This document shows positions 8,543 through 16,061 of a DNA stretch of 64,000 nucleotides, piece by piece. A model generated the notes under the pieces. That model searched no databases, was not told the origin of the DNA, and saw nothing but the letters and a program-made list of their open reading frames with translations. The number at the start of each line of letters is the position of its first letter. Position 1 is the stretch's first letter. Both the position numbers and the translations under genes were made by a program. Source of the DNA: Paraburkholderia piptadeniae (GTDB lineage Bacteria; Pseudomonadota; Gammaproteobacteria; Burkholderiales; Burkholderiaceae); the NCBI RefSeq assembly GCF_900007165.1, contig NZ_CYGY02000123.1:1-64000 (forward strand), in the 5' to 3' direction.

Positions 8543-9490
8543 ATGGACCAGCTTTACATGTTGAGAGCATTCGTCGCGGCGGCGCAGCATCAGAGCTTCA
8601 GCAAGGCGGCCGCGTCGCTCGGCGTCACGACAGGGTCCATTTCAAAGGCCATTGCAAAGCTCGAAGCGTCGATCCAGACCCGTGTGCTTCATCGCACGAC
8701 ACGGTCCGTCACGCTGACCGAAGAGGCACAATCGTATTACGTGAGCTGCTGCCGCCTGCTCGAAGAACTCGACGAAGCCAACCGCCGCATGACTCGCGAG
8801 CGTGAAGTCGACAGCGGCAAGCTGCGTCTCGCCGTTCATCCGATGCTGATCGGCGACACGTTCTCGCAGTTTCTGGCCGGGTATCGCGCGATTGCGCCCA
8901 ATGTCAATCTCGTCGTGTCGATACACGAAGGCGCCGTCAATCTCTATGACGGACAGTTCGACATGGCGATACTTCCGCCGCATCAGGTCGAGCAGTCGGC
9001 CGTGATCCGGCGGACATTGTTCAATTCGCCGCGGATGCTCGCGGCATCGCCCGACTACCTCGCCCGATCCGGCATGCCCCGGTGCGCGGCCGATCTCACC
9101 GGGCACTTCCTGCTATTGCCTTCACAGTCGCGGAAACAAAACTCGAACTACGTGCAGATGATCGAAGACGGCGAGCCGGTGCAGGTGGTTCCCGCATCGT
9201 CGATGGATGGCAATGATGTGCTGCTGCGCGCCGCGGCACTCGCGGGCGCCGGCATCGCGGAGCTACCCGAAGCAATGGCGCGCGAAGACCTTGCGAAGGG
9301 CAAGCTCATTCCCGTTCTGCCGGGCTGTGCGCTGCCGGACAGCGAAGTTGAAATCTGCTTGTTCTACTCGCATCGAGAACTGCTTCCCGCGCGATTCAGA
9401 ACATTCGTCGACTTTTGCACCGAGTTCTTTCGCCGCAATAGCGTCAGCCGACGGACGCGGCTCGTCGATACTCACGCGCAAGCGGCCTAG
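8543..9490 (+). CDS. LysR-family transcriptional regulator
   Basis: A 315-residue regulator with an N-terminal winged HTH (residues ~1-60, including SFSKAAASLGVTTGSISKAI) and a C-terminal substrate-binding domain from about 90. ATG at 8543 (MDQLYMLRAF) fits the usual LysR start; an in-frame ATG at 8525 adds six residues. Targets may include the upstream VOC gene. Its stop codon overlaps that of the convergent LysR gene: both stops are read from one CTAG. Confidence 0.85.
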   Translation: MDQLYMLRAFVAAAQHQSFSKAAASLGVTTGSISKAIAKLEASIQTRVLHRTTRSVTLTEEAQSYYVSCCRLLEELDEANRRMTREREVDSGKLRLAVHPMLIGDTFSQFLAGYRAIAPNVNLVVSIHEGAVNLYDGQFDMAILPPHQVEQSAVIRRTLFNSPRMLAASPDYLARSGMPRCAADLTGHFLLLPSQSRKQNSNYVQMIEDGEPVQVVPASSMDGNDVLLRAAALAGAGIAELPEAMAREDLAKGKLIPVLPGCALPDSEVEICLFYSHRELLPARFRTFVDFCTEFFRRNSVSRRTRLVDTHAQAA

Positions 9491-10377
9491 GCAGCGGCCA
9501 TTACAACGGGGCCGAGCCCCGAACGCGCCACTTCGACGAATGCCTGCATGGCGCTCGATACATAAGCGTCGTGTCGGCGGATAAAGAGCGTCGAGACGCA
9601 AGCCGTGCTTGTGGCGACGGGATGGATCGCGACGATGTCCTGCTCGGCTGCGCGCGTGACGACACCGCGCGGCAGCAGGGTAATGCCGATACCCGCCGCG
9701 ACACACGCGATGATCGCATCCAGCGAACCGAATTCGAGCGGTGTCGCGGTAAGGATGCCCATTTCAGCAAGCAGCGCTTCGAGCCGCTGACGATATGAGC
9801 AACCCAACCGGAACACGATGGTCTTGAGATCCTTGACTGCCGGCAAAGCCTCGACCGAACGCACCGTGCGTGGCGTCACCAGCACGAGTTTTTCTTCGAA
9901 TATCGTCTCGGCATGCAGATCCGGATGATCGACAGGCCCCGCGACGAACGCGCCGTCGAGCCGGCATTCCGCGACATCTTCCGTGAGGCTGCTACTCGTT
10001 CCCGTTGTCAGCGACAGGCGGACTTGCGGATAAACGCGCGCAAAATGGCTCAGTATGGGTGACAGCCTGAGCGCCGCCGTGGTCTCCAGCGTGCCTAACG
10101 CAAGCGTGCCTGAAGGCGGTCCGTCGTCGAGCGCGGCGAGCTTCGCGTCTGCAAGCAGCTTTGTCATGCGCGCGGCGTACGGCAGCATCCGTTGCCCTGC
10201 TGGCGTGAGGCTGACACCGCGCACATGACGATGAAAAAGCGCAACGCCGATTTCCCGTTCGAGCGAGCGGATTCGCGCCGTTACATTGGACTGGACCGTA
10301 TGAAGCTCGGCGGCCGCCCTGTTCATGCTGCCGTGACGGGCAACCGCCTCGAATACCTTGAGGTCGGCAACATCCAT
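9487..10377 (-). CDS. LysR-family transcriptional regulator
   Basis: A 296-residue LysR protein: MDVADLKVFEAVARHGSM starts the HTH domain (RAAAELHTVQSNVTARI is the recognition helix region), with an effector domain from about 90 to the end. The start at 10377 has GAGGTAC upstream and matches typical LysR N-termini; longer frames do not. It converges on the preceding LysR gene. Proteins with the VQSNVTARI helix often regulate efflux or detoxification genes, but no target is evident here. Confidence 0.85.
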   Translation of the reverse strand: MDVADLKVFEAVARHGSMNRAAAELHTVQSNVTARIRSLEREIGVALFHRHVRGVSLTPAGQRMLPYAARMTKLLADAKLAALDDGPPSGTLALGTLETTAALRLSPILSHFARVYPQVRLSLTTGTSSSLTEDVAECRLDGAFVAGPVDHPDLHAETIFEEKLVLVTPRTVRSVEALPAVKDLKTIVFRLGCSYRQRLEALLAEMGILTATPLEFGSLDAIIACVAAGIGITLLPRGVVTRAAEQDIVAIHPVATSTACVSTLFIRRHDAYVSSAMQAFVEVARSGLGPVVMAAA

Positions 10378-10532
10378 GCTGTGTACCTCGATGAGATCGA
10401 CAGGACCGTTCGCTGCGAACGGCAATGCAAGGTGGACCTCATCGTACACCAAAGCCTGAATGCGCACTGGCTGAATCAACGTGTTACCGCGCATGACGCC
10501 CATGCGATCAGCCGGCATTCACTTTCCTGAAG

Positions 10533-10661
10533 CTACGTGCGCGATTTCCGGCGCTTTTCCAAAGGCCGGCTCGCGCTGATCAGCGAACACTGAATGGGGT
10601 GCGCGATCTCGACAGCGAGTCCACCCGCAAGCAAGAAGAAGATAGCCAACAGACGTTTCAT
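10533..10661 (-). CDS. Small putative signal-peptide or single-pass membrane protein (42 aa)
   Basis: The frame reads MKRLLAIFFLLAGGLAVEIA and then a short hydrophilic, basic tail ending KRRKSRT. GGAG lies six bases upstream of the ATG at 10661. The N-terminus has the layout of a Sec signal peptide (two basic residues, a ~14-residue hydrophobic core). Function unknown. It is divergent from the thioredoxin-like gene at 10853. Confidence 0.4.
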   Translation of the reverse strand: MKRLLAIFFLLAGGLAVEIAHPIQCSLISASRPLEKRRKSRT

Positions 10662-10852
10662 GTTTTGCTCCATCGTTTGTCAACGCCTGTTTTATAGCTC
10701 AATCGGCACGGTCATTTGTGTCCCAATGTATCGGGTAGCGCCTTCGATACATGACGATTCAAATGCCCGACAGTCCGACACAGCCCCGATACGCGCAGCC
10801 GCTTCAATACGGTCATTCCTTCTCGAATGTCTTTCACTAAAAGGACGCCGAC

Positions 10853-11404
10853 ATGTTCACCCGACTCAAGACCGTCATTACCCTTGCCGCATTGGCCGCT
10901 ATCGCCGCGTTGGGCGCAACGGTCGCCAACAGCGGCGCAGCGACGACCATGCCCGTCGAACAGAACAAGCCGGCACCGGAATTCACGGGCATCGACAAAT
11001 GGCTCAATAGCGAGCCGCTCACCTTGCAGCAGTTGCGCGGCAAAGTGGTGCTGGTCGATTTCTGGACTTATACGTGCATCAACTGCATCCATACGCTGCC
11101 CCAGGTCGAGAGCTGGCATCAGAAGTACAAGAACCAGGGTCTCGTGGTAGTCGGCGTCCACACGCCCGAGTACCCGTTCGAGCGCGACACGAAAAAGGTC
11201 AGCGCGGCCATCGCTCAATATGGCTTGCACTACCCTGTCGCGCAGGACAACCAGTATGCGACCTGGAACGCGTACGGCAATCAATATTGGCCGGCGTTCT
11301 ATCTGATCGACAAGAAGGGACGTGTGGTCTATAGCCACTTCGGCGAAGGCGACTACGAGAAGACGGAAGCCGCCATTCGGGAACAACTGGCTAAAGCGAG
11401 CTGA
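10853..11404 (+). CDS. Thioredoxin-like (TlpA/DipZ C-terminal type) redox protein, periplasmic or anchored
   Basis: A 183-residue protein with an N-terminal hydrophobic signal or anchor (LAALAAIAALGATVA, ~11-25) followed by a thioredoxin fold. The active site is WTYTCINCIHTLP with redox cysteines C75 and C78. The CINC form with a preceding WTYTC is typical of the extracytoplasmic thioredoxin domain of DipZ-type proteins, which reduce or repair oxidised periplasmic substrates. YWPAFYLID supplies the cis-proline loop. AAGGA precedes the ATG. No CcdA/DsbD-like electron donor is adjacent. It ends just before a strong inverted repeat. Confidence 0.8.
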   Translation: MFTRLKTVITLAALAAIAALGATVANSGAATTMPVEQNKPAPEFTGIDKWLNSEPLTLQQLRGKVVLVDFWTYTCINCIHTLPQVESWHQKYKNQGLVVVGVHTPEYPFERDTKKVSAAIAQYGLHYPVAQDNQYATWNAYGNQYWPAFYLIDKKGRVVYSHFGEGDYEKTEAAIREQLAKAS

Positions 11405-11411
11405 CGAAAAC

Positions 11412-11449
11412 CAGGCGTTATCCGTGGCGTGCAGAACGGATAACGCCTG
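11412..11449. terminator. Perfect 14-bp inverted repeat between convergent genes
   Basis: CAGGCGTTATCCGT and ACGGATAACGCCTG are exact reverse complements around a 10-base loop. There is no long T-run on either side, so its strength as an intrinsic terminator is uncertain, but its place between the thioredoxin-like gene and the convergent desulfhydrase-family gene suits a bidirectional terminator. Confidence 0.55.
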
Positions 11450-11484
11450 ACCCCGGCCTTCCTTGCTTCGTTTGAGACGCGCGG

Positions 11485-12498
11485 TTAAAACGCGCTCCGA
11501 TACGCGTACAGGCCAGGCAGACCGCCTGTCATCAGGAACAGGACTTTCGAGCGCGGTGCGAATACTTTGCTTCTGACGCTCTGCAAGAGGCCGGCGAACG
11601 CCTTCCCGCTGTACACGGGATCGAGCAGCAAACCTTCGACGCTCGCCAGCAGCCGCACGGCTTCGCGCATCGCATCGGTGGGTATGCCATAGCCTTCGCC
11701 GCGCTGGCCGTCCTCGACCACAACGCTTCCTTCGGGCAGCATCATGCCGGGCCGCAGCAGCGCAAAGGCTTCCGCCGCCTTTATCCGCGTATTGGACACG
11801 GTGTTCTCGTGCGTCGCCAACACGTTGTACGCGACGACGCGCGTCGGGTCTTCGCTCATCGCCGCCATACCCGCGACCAGACCAGCCTGCGTGCCGCCGC
11901 TGCCATTGGGCAACACGATGCGGTCGAAGGTGAGACGGGCGTCGTGCGCCTGCGCGAGGATCTCCGAGGCACACGCCGCATAGCCGAGGCATCCCGTCGC
12001 CGATGAACCACCGAGCGGGGCGAGATACACGTTGTGCCCGGCCTGGCGCAGCTCGTCGGCGCGTGTCATCGCGAATGCCATCGCGTCGGCATTGCCCGGC
12101 AGATCGTGGATGCGAGCGCCCAGCAGCGTATCGAGCAGGATGTTGCCGTTGTCGAGGTAGTCGGTGTCATAGCGCGGCACCGTTCGCGTCAGCACCAGCT
12201 CGCAAGCAAGACCGGCTTTCGCCGCCGCAGCCGCCGTGAGCCGCGCGTGATTCGATTGCCGCGCTCCAACCGTGACGATCGTATCCGCGCCCTGCGCAGT
12301 CGCTTCACCGATGAGGAACTCGAGTTTCCTGAGCTTGTTGCCTCCGCCGCCGAGCCCCATCAGATCGTCGCGCTTCACGTAGATATCGACGTCGCCGAGC
12401 GCGTTGCTCAATCGGCTCAAATGCTGAATGGGCGTTGACCCTTCGATCAACGGGTAGCGCGGAAATGCGGTGAGATCGAGTGAACGCGATGCCGACAT
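11485..12498 (-). CDS. PLP-dependent D-cysteine desulfhydrase / ACC deaminase family enzyme
   Basis: A 337-residue fold-type II PLP enzyme. FPRYPLIEGSTPIQHLSRL opens the family domain, and GGGNKLRKLEFL carries the Schiff-base lysine (K55). GARQSNHARLTAAAAAKAG and LPNGSGGTQAGLVAG are phosphate- and substrate-binding loops. The NKLRKLEFL form is closer to D-cysteine desulfhydrase (D-cysteine to pyruvate, ammonia and sulfide) than to true ACC deaminases, which have NKTRKLEYL; the distinction is inferred. GGAG stands 8 bases before the ATG at 12498. It is divergent from the ohr relic, with no operon partner. Confidence 0.8.
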   Translation of the reverse strand: MSASRSLDLTAFPRYPLIEGSTPIQHLSRLSNALGDVDIYVKRDDLMGLGGGGNKLRKLEFLIGEATAQGADTIVTVGARQSNHARLTAAAAAKAGLACELVLTRTVPRYDTDYLDNGNILLDTLLGARIHDLPGNADAMAFAMTRADELRQAGHNVYLAPLGGSSATGCLGYAACASEILAQAHDARLTFDRIVLPNGSGGTQAGLVAGMAAMSEDPTRVVAYNVLATHENTVSNTRIKAAEAFALLRPGMMLPEGSVVVEDGQRGEGYGIPTDAMREAVRLLASVEGLLLDPVYSGKAFAGLLQSVRSKVFAPRSKVLFLMTGGLPGLYAYRSAF

Positions 12499-12608
12499 GC
12501 TGATATCTCCGGGCGTGGTGATTATGATGTGTCGAACGCATGTTAGCCCAAAGTACGCTGCTTTCGCCGTAGGCGTTCAACTCGCAACCCACAACGAATG
12601 AGTTCGCA

Positions 12609-12978
12609 ATGTCGCTCGAAAACTCTACACCGCACATGCAAAGGCAACGGGGGGCCGCGACGGCCGCGCGGTCGTGCCGGAGGTAAGACTGGATTTCAAG
12701 CTGACCACGCCGAAGGAACTCGGCGGCCAGGGTGGAGAAGGCACCAATCCGGAACAGCTTTTCGGTGCCGGTTTTAGTGCATGTTTTATCGGAGCAATGA
12801 AATTCGTCGCGGCACGCGACAAGATCGCGATGCCCGCCGATGCATCGATCGACGGCAGTGCCGGCATTGGCCCCATTCCCAACGGCTTCGGCATCGAAGT
12901 CGAACTGAAGCGCACATCGTGTGCCCCTACTCGAACGCTACGCGCAACAATATCGACGTGGCGCTAACACTCGTTTGA
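12609..12978 (+). pseudogene. ohr: Decayed organic hydroperoxide resistance gene (ohr)
   Basis: Read with frame changes, this stretch gives an OsmC/Ohr protein: LYTAHAKATGGRDGRAV, then TTPKELGGQGGEGTNPEQLF and SACFIGAMKF (first redox Cys), then GIGPIPNGFGIEVELK. Next comes a jump into another frame reading AHIVCPYSNATRNNIDV and ending ALTLV, which contains the second redox Cys. About 20 residues normally found between VELK and AHIVCPYS are missing, and the deletion also shifts the frame. The ATG at 12609 is out of frame with the start of homology, so a second lesion lies there. Both lesions would abolish a functional peroxidase. Confidence 0.8.
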
Positions 12979-13003
12979 CGCGCAGTGGCGCTACCGTGTG
13001 TGA

Positions 13004-13034
13004 TGCTGGCCGCTGTTTCGCCATGCGGCCAGCA
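13004..13034. terminator. Hairpin downstream of the ohr relic
   Basis: TGCTGGCCGC and GCGGCCAGCA form a perfect 10-bp stem around an 11-base loop. It lies between the ohr relic and the convergent mmsA end. There is no T-run, so it is a possible rather than certain terminator. Confidence 0.45.
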
Positions 13035-13138
13035 ATCGTCATGTACTAATGCATTCACTCCGACAGTTCCGCTGCCGGAGCGGGACGGTGAGAGTCCATC
13101 CAGTCGTACGAGTCGCTCAATTAAGCTCGGATCGCGCG

Positions 13139-14650
13139 TTACTTCGCGGTCGGCATTGCAAACTCAGCGCCCTTTTCGATGCTCTCGGGCCAACGCTGCA
13201 TGATCGACTTCTGCTTCGTATAGAAGCGCACGCCTTCTTCGCCATATGCGTGCGTGTCGCCGAAGAGGCTGCGCTTCCAGCCGCCGAAGCCGTGCCATGC
13301 CATCGGCACGGGAATCGGCACATTGATGCCAACCATGCCGACCTCGATCCGGCGGCCGAACTCGCGCGCAATGTGGCCATCGCGCGTGAAGCACGCGACC
13401 CCATTGCCGAACTCGTGCGCGTTGATCAGCTCGACGGCTTCCGTGAAATCCTTCACGCGCACGCAAGCGAGCACCGGGCCAAAGATTTCTTCCTTGTAGA
13501 TGCGCATCTCGGGCGTGACGTTATCGAAGAGTGTGCCGCCCGTAAAGAATCCGTCTTCATGGCCGGGCACCTTCAGGCCGCGCCCATCGACGACGAGCGT
13601 CGCGCCTTCCTTCACGCCCTCGGCGATATAGCCTTCGATCCGCTCCAGCGCCTGCCGCGTGACGATAGGGCCCATTTCCGCATCCGCTTCCATGCCGTTC
13701 TTGACGATCAGATTGCGCGCACGTTCCGCGAGCTTCGGGATGATCCTGTCGGCCACATCGCCGACGAGAAGCGCCACCGAAATCGCCATGCAGCGCTCGC
13801 CAGCGGAGCCGTACGCCGCCCCGACGAGTGCGTCGATGGTCTTGTCGAGATCGGCGTCCGGCATCACGACCATGTGATTCTTCGCGCCGCCGAGCGCCTG
13901 CACGCGCTTGCCGTGCTTCGCGCCCGTCTCGTAGATATAGTTCGCGATGGGCGTCGAGCCGACGAAGCTCACGGCCCTCACGTCCCGATGCGTGAGCAAC
14001 GCATCGACGACCACCTTGTCGCCCTGCACGACGTTGAATACACCATCAGGCAAGCCCGCCTGCTTCAGCAAAGCGGCCATGAAAAGCGATGCCGACGGAT
14101 CGCGCTCGCTGGGCTTCAGCACGAACGAATTTCCCGCCGCGATCGCAACGGGGAACATCCAGCACGGCACCATGCACGGAAAGTTGAACGGCGTGATCCC
14201 CGCAACGACGCCGAGCGGCTGCCGCGTCGTCCAGTTGTCGATGCCCGTCGAGACCTGCTCCGTGTAATCGCCTTTGAGCAGTTGCGGAATGCCGCACGCG
14301 AACTCGATTACGTCGATGCCGCGCGACACTTCGCCTTGCGCGTCGGAGAACACCTTGCCGTGCTCGGCCGTGATGATGGCCGCCAGTTCGTCGCGATGCC
14401 GGTTCATCAGTTCGAGGAAGCGCAGCATGACGCGCGCGCGACGGATGGGCGGCGTATCGCGCCACTTCGGAAACGCAGCCTTCGCGCTTGCGACGGCGGC
14501 TTCGACATCGGCTGCCTCGCCCAGCAGCAGCTTGCGGGCCCGCGCGCCCGTCGCCGGGTTGAAGACGGGTTGGCTGCGTGTTCCCGTTCCGTTGACTCGT
14601 TCGCCGTGGATGAAATGTCCCACGTCTGCGCTGTCGATATAGGCTTGCAT
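13139..14650 (-). CDS. mmsA: Methylmalonate-semialdehyde dehydrogenase, CoA-acylating
   Basis: A 503-residue aldehyde dehydrogenase of the MmsA type, converting (methyl)malonate semialdehyde with CoA and NAD+ to propionyl- or acetyl-CoA plus CO2, in valine, inositol or beta-alanine breakdown. The catalytic cysteine is C287 in GSAGERCMAIS. The segment VQALGGAKNHMVV lacks the general-base Glu of hydrolytic ALDHs, as expected for CoA-dependent members. TPFNFPCMVPCWMFP is another strong family signature. AAGGAG precedes the ATG at 14650. The usual partner mmsB is not beside it; a divergent LysR gene shares its promoter region. Confidence 0.93.
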   Translation of the reverse strand: MQAYIDSADVGHFIHGERVNGTGTRSQPVFNPATGARARKLLLGEAADVEAAVASAKAAFPKWRDTPPIRRARVMLRFLELMNRHRDELAAIITAEHGKVFSDAQGEVSRGIDVIEFACGIPQLLKGDYTEQVSTGIDNWTTRQPLGVVAGITPFNFPCMVPCWMFPVAIAAGNSFVLKPSERDPSASLFMAALLKQAGLPDGVFNVVQGDKVVVDALLTHRDVRAVSFVGSTPIANYIYETGAKHGKRVQALGGAKNHMVVMPDADLDKTIDALVGAAYGSAGERCMAISVALLVGDVADRIIPKLAERARNLIVKNGMEADAEMGPIVTRQALERIEGYIAEGVKEGATLVVDGRGLKVPGHEDGFFTGGTLFDNVTPEMRIYKEEIFGPVLACVRVKDFTEAVELINAHEFGNGVACFTRDGHIAREFGRRIEVGMVGINVPIPVPMAWHGFGGWKRSLFGDTHAYGEEGVRFYTKQKSIMQRWPESIEKGAEFAMPTAK

Positions 14651-14717
14651 GTCGGCTCCTTGGTGATTGGCTTCAGAAGCAGTGTATGAAGCTGCGCACG
14701 CGCTGGAAAGACGCTAC

Positions 14718-14731
14718 CATTGAAATCAATG
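14718..14731. promoter_or_regulatory. Palindrome between mmsA and its divergent LysR gene
   Basis: CATTGAAATCAATG has 6-bp inverted arms with a 2-base centre, in the 105-base gap between mmsA and the LysR gene. Position and symmetry suit a LysR binding half-region controlling both promoters. This is inference from sequence only. Confidence 0.45.
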
Positions 14732-14755
14732 TTTTCTATGGTGAACAATCGGTGT

Positions 14756-15697
14756 ATGGATACGCAAAATATCGAGGAGCTCTGGGCGCATCTGCATTGG
14801 CTCACGATGCTCGCAGAACAAGGCACCTACACGGCGGCCGCCGCGCGTCTCGGCGTCAGCAAGGCGGCGATGAGCCAGCGCATCGCCGAACTGGAGCGCG
14901 CAGCGGGCATCTCGCTCGTGCAGCGCACGACGCGCAGCGTCCGCCTGACTGAAGCGGGCCAGCAACTCGTCGACAGCACGCGCGGCCAGTATGCGCAGAT
15001 CGCCGCCAGCTTCGCGCAGGTCCGCGAACTGTCGGGCGTGCCACGCGGACTGGTGCGTGTCACGGCACCCGTCGCATTCGCGCGGCAGCAGCTCGTGCCG
15101 AAACTCCATGAGTTCCTGCTGGCCAACCCCGAGGTGCGTGTTCAGCTTGAAGTGTCCGACAGGCTCGTTTCGCTCGCGACAGAGGGCTTCGATCTTGCGA
15201 TACGCCACAGCGCGGAGCCGCCCGATACGCACGTGGCCTGGAAGCTCTGCGACACGCACTCGGTGATCGTCGCGACGCGTGCCTATCTGCGCAAGCGCGG
15301 CACGCCGAAGACACCCGAAGATCTGGCCGCTCACGATTGCCTGTTCTATCCGCGCCCGACGGGGGAGCCGATGTGGTCCTTCGAGCGCAAAACCGCGCGG
15401 AAGAAGGCCGCGCAGCTTGTCACGCTGCCCGTCAATGGACAGTTTTCGGCCAACAACAGTGAAACGCTGCGGGACGCCGCAATCGAAGGCCTCGGCATTG
15501 CGCTGGTGCCCGACTTCACGGCTCAGGCGGCCGTGCAGGCGGGCAAGCTGGTCGTCGTGCTTCCCGACTGGCGCGTGACGGGGGCGTTCGCGGAACAGCT
15601 CTATATCTTGCGGCCGTATGCATCGCATGTCCCGCGCGCGGTTGGGCTTTTTGTCGGCTATCTCCGCGAGCGTTTCGCCGACGGGTTTCCCGTCTAG
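14756..15697 (+). CDS. LysR-family regulator, divergent from mmsA
   Basis: A 313-residue LysR protein. The HTH is at about residues 10-65 (TYTAAAARLGVSKAAMSQRI; LVQRTTRSVRLTEAG), followed by an effector domain of the CrgA/YafC subgroup (LVRVTAPVAFARQQLVP; FDLAIRHS). ATG at 14756 gives a standard N-terminus; an upstream ATG at 14720 lies inside the putative operator. Divergent placement predicts control of mmsA. Confidence 0.85.
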   Translation: MDTQNIEELWAHLHWLTMLAEQGTYTAAAARLGVSKAAMSQRIAELERAAGISLVQRTTRSVRLTEAGQQLVDSTRGQYAQIAASFAQVRELSGVPRGLVRVTAPVAFARQQLVPKLHEFLLANPEVRVQLEVSDRLVSLATEGFDLAIRHSAEPPDTHVAWKLCDTHSVIVATRAYLRKRGTPKTPEDLAAHDCLFYPRPTGEPMWSFERKTARKKAAQLVTLPVNGQFSANNSETLRDAAIEGLGIALVPDFTAQAAVQAGKLVVVLPDWRVTGAFAEQLYILRPYASHVPRAVGLFVGYLRERFADGFPV

Positions 15698-16061
15698 CCT
15701 GAGAGTTACTACTAAACCCTGAGCGCTAAAAGAAGAAAGCGATATGGGCATCGGCGGCTCATATCGAGCTGCGTGGCTCGCGGCGCGAACAACGTTCGTT
15801 TTTTATAATCGTCAGAGTCGAATGCGGGCGCGCGCAATCAATCGACGTGCCGGACGACGTGCCAGACGAAGTGTTAGACGCAGGAAAGCACCAGCGTGTA
15901 TAACCATCGAAAGAGCGCCTCGCTTGTCCATGCACACTGCATAGTCAGACTGCATGCACGCGGTGCCGTTAGCTGCATCGCGGCAGTCGGACGATTCAGG
16001 AACGGCGTCTGCGATGCTCTTTCAAGCGACCGCCCGCTGGCGTCGAACGGAGCCGCCTACG
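15698..16061. other. Intergenic region with a possible -10 element
   Basis: No coding frame is supported. TATAAT lies at 15804-15809 after a run of T, but no good -35 hexamer is found 16-18 bases upstream. It may drive the hybrid kinase gene. A short imperfect repeat (GACGTGCC, then ACGTGCCAGACG) occurs near 15845-15870. Upstream in-frame ATGs for the kinase lie at 15954 and 16014. Confidence 0.4.

Noticed and set aside
11485..12498. Annotation as ACC deaminase (acdS)
   Set aside because: The PLP-lysine region reads NKLRKLEFL rather than NKTRKLEYL and other parts resemble D-cysteine desulfhydrase; kept as a family-level call.
13049..14689. A 546-codon open frame on the plus strand
   Set aside because: It is antisense to mmsA, which has full-length homology, a catalytic cysteine and an RBS. 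The composition is that of an antisense shadow.
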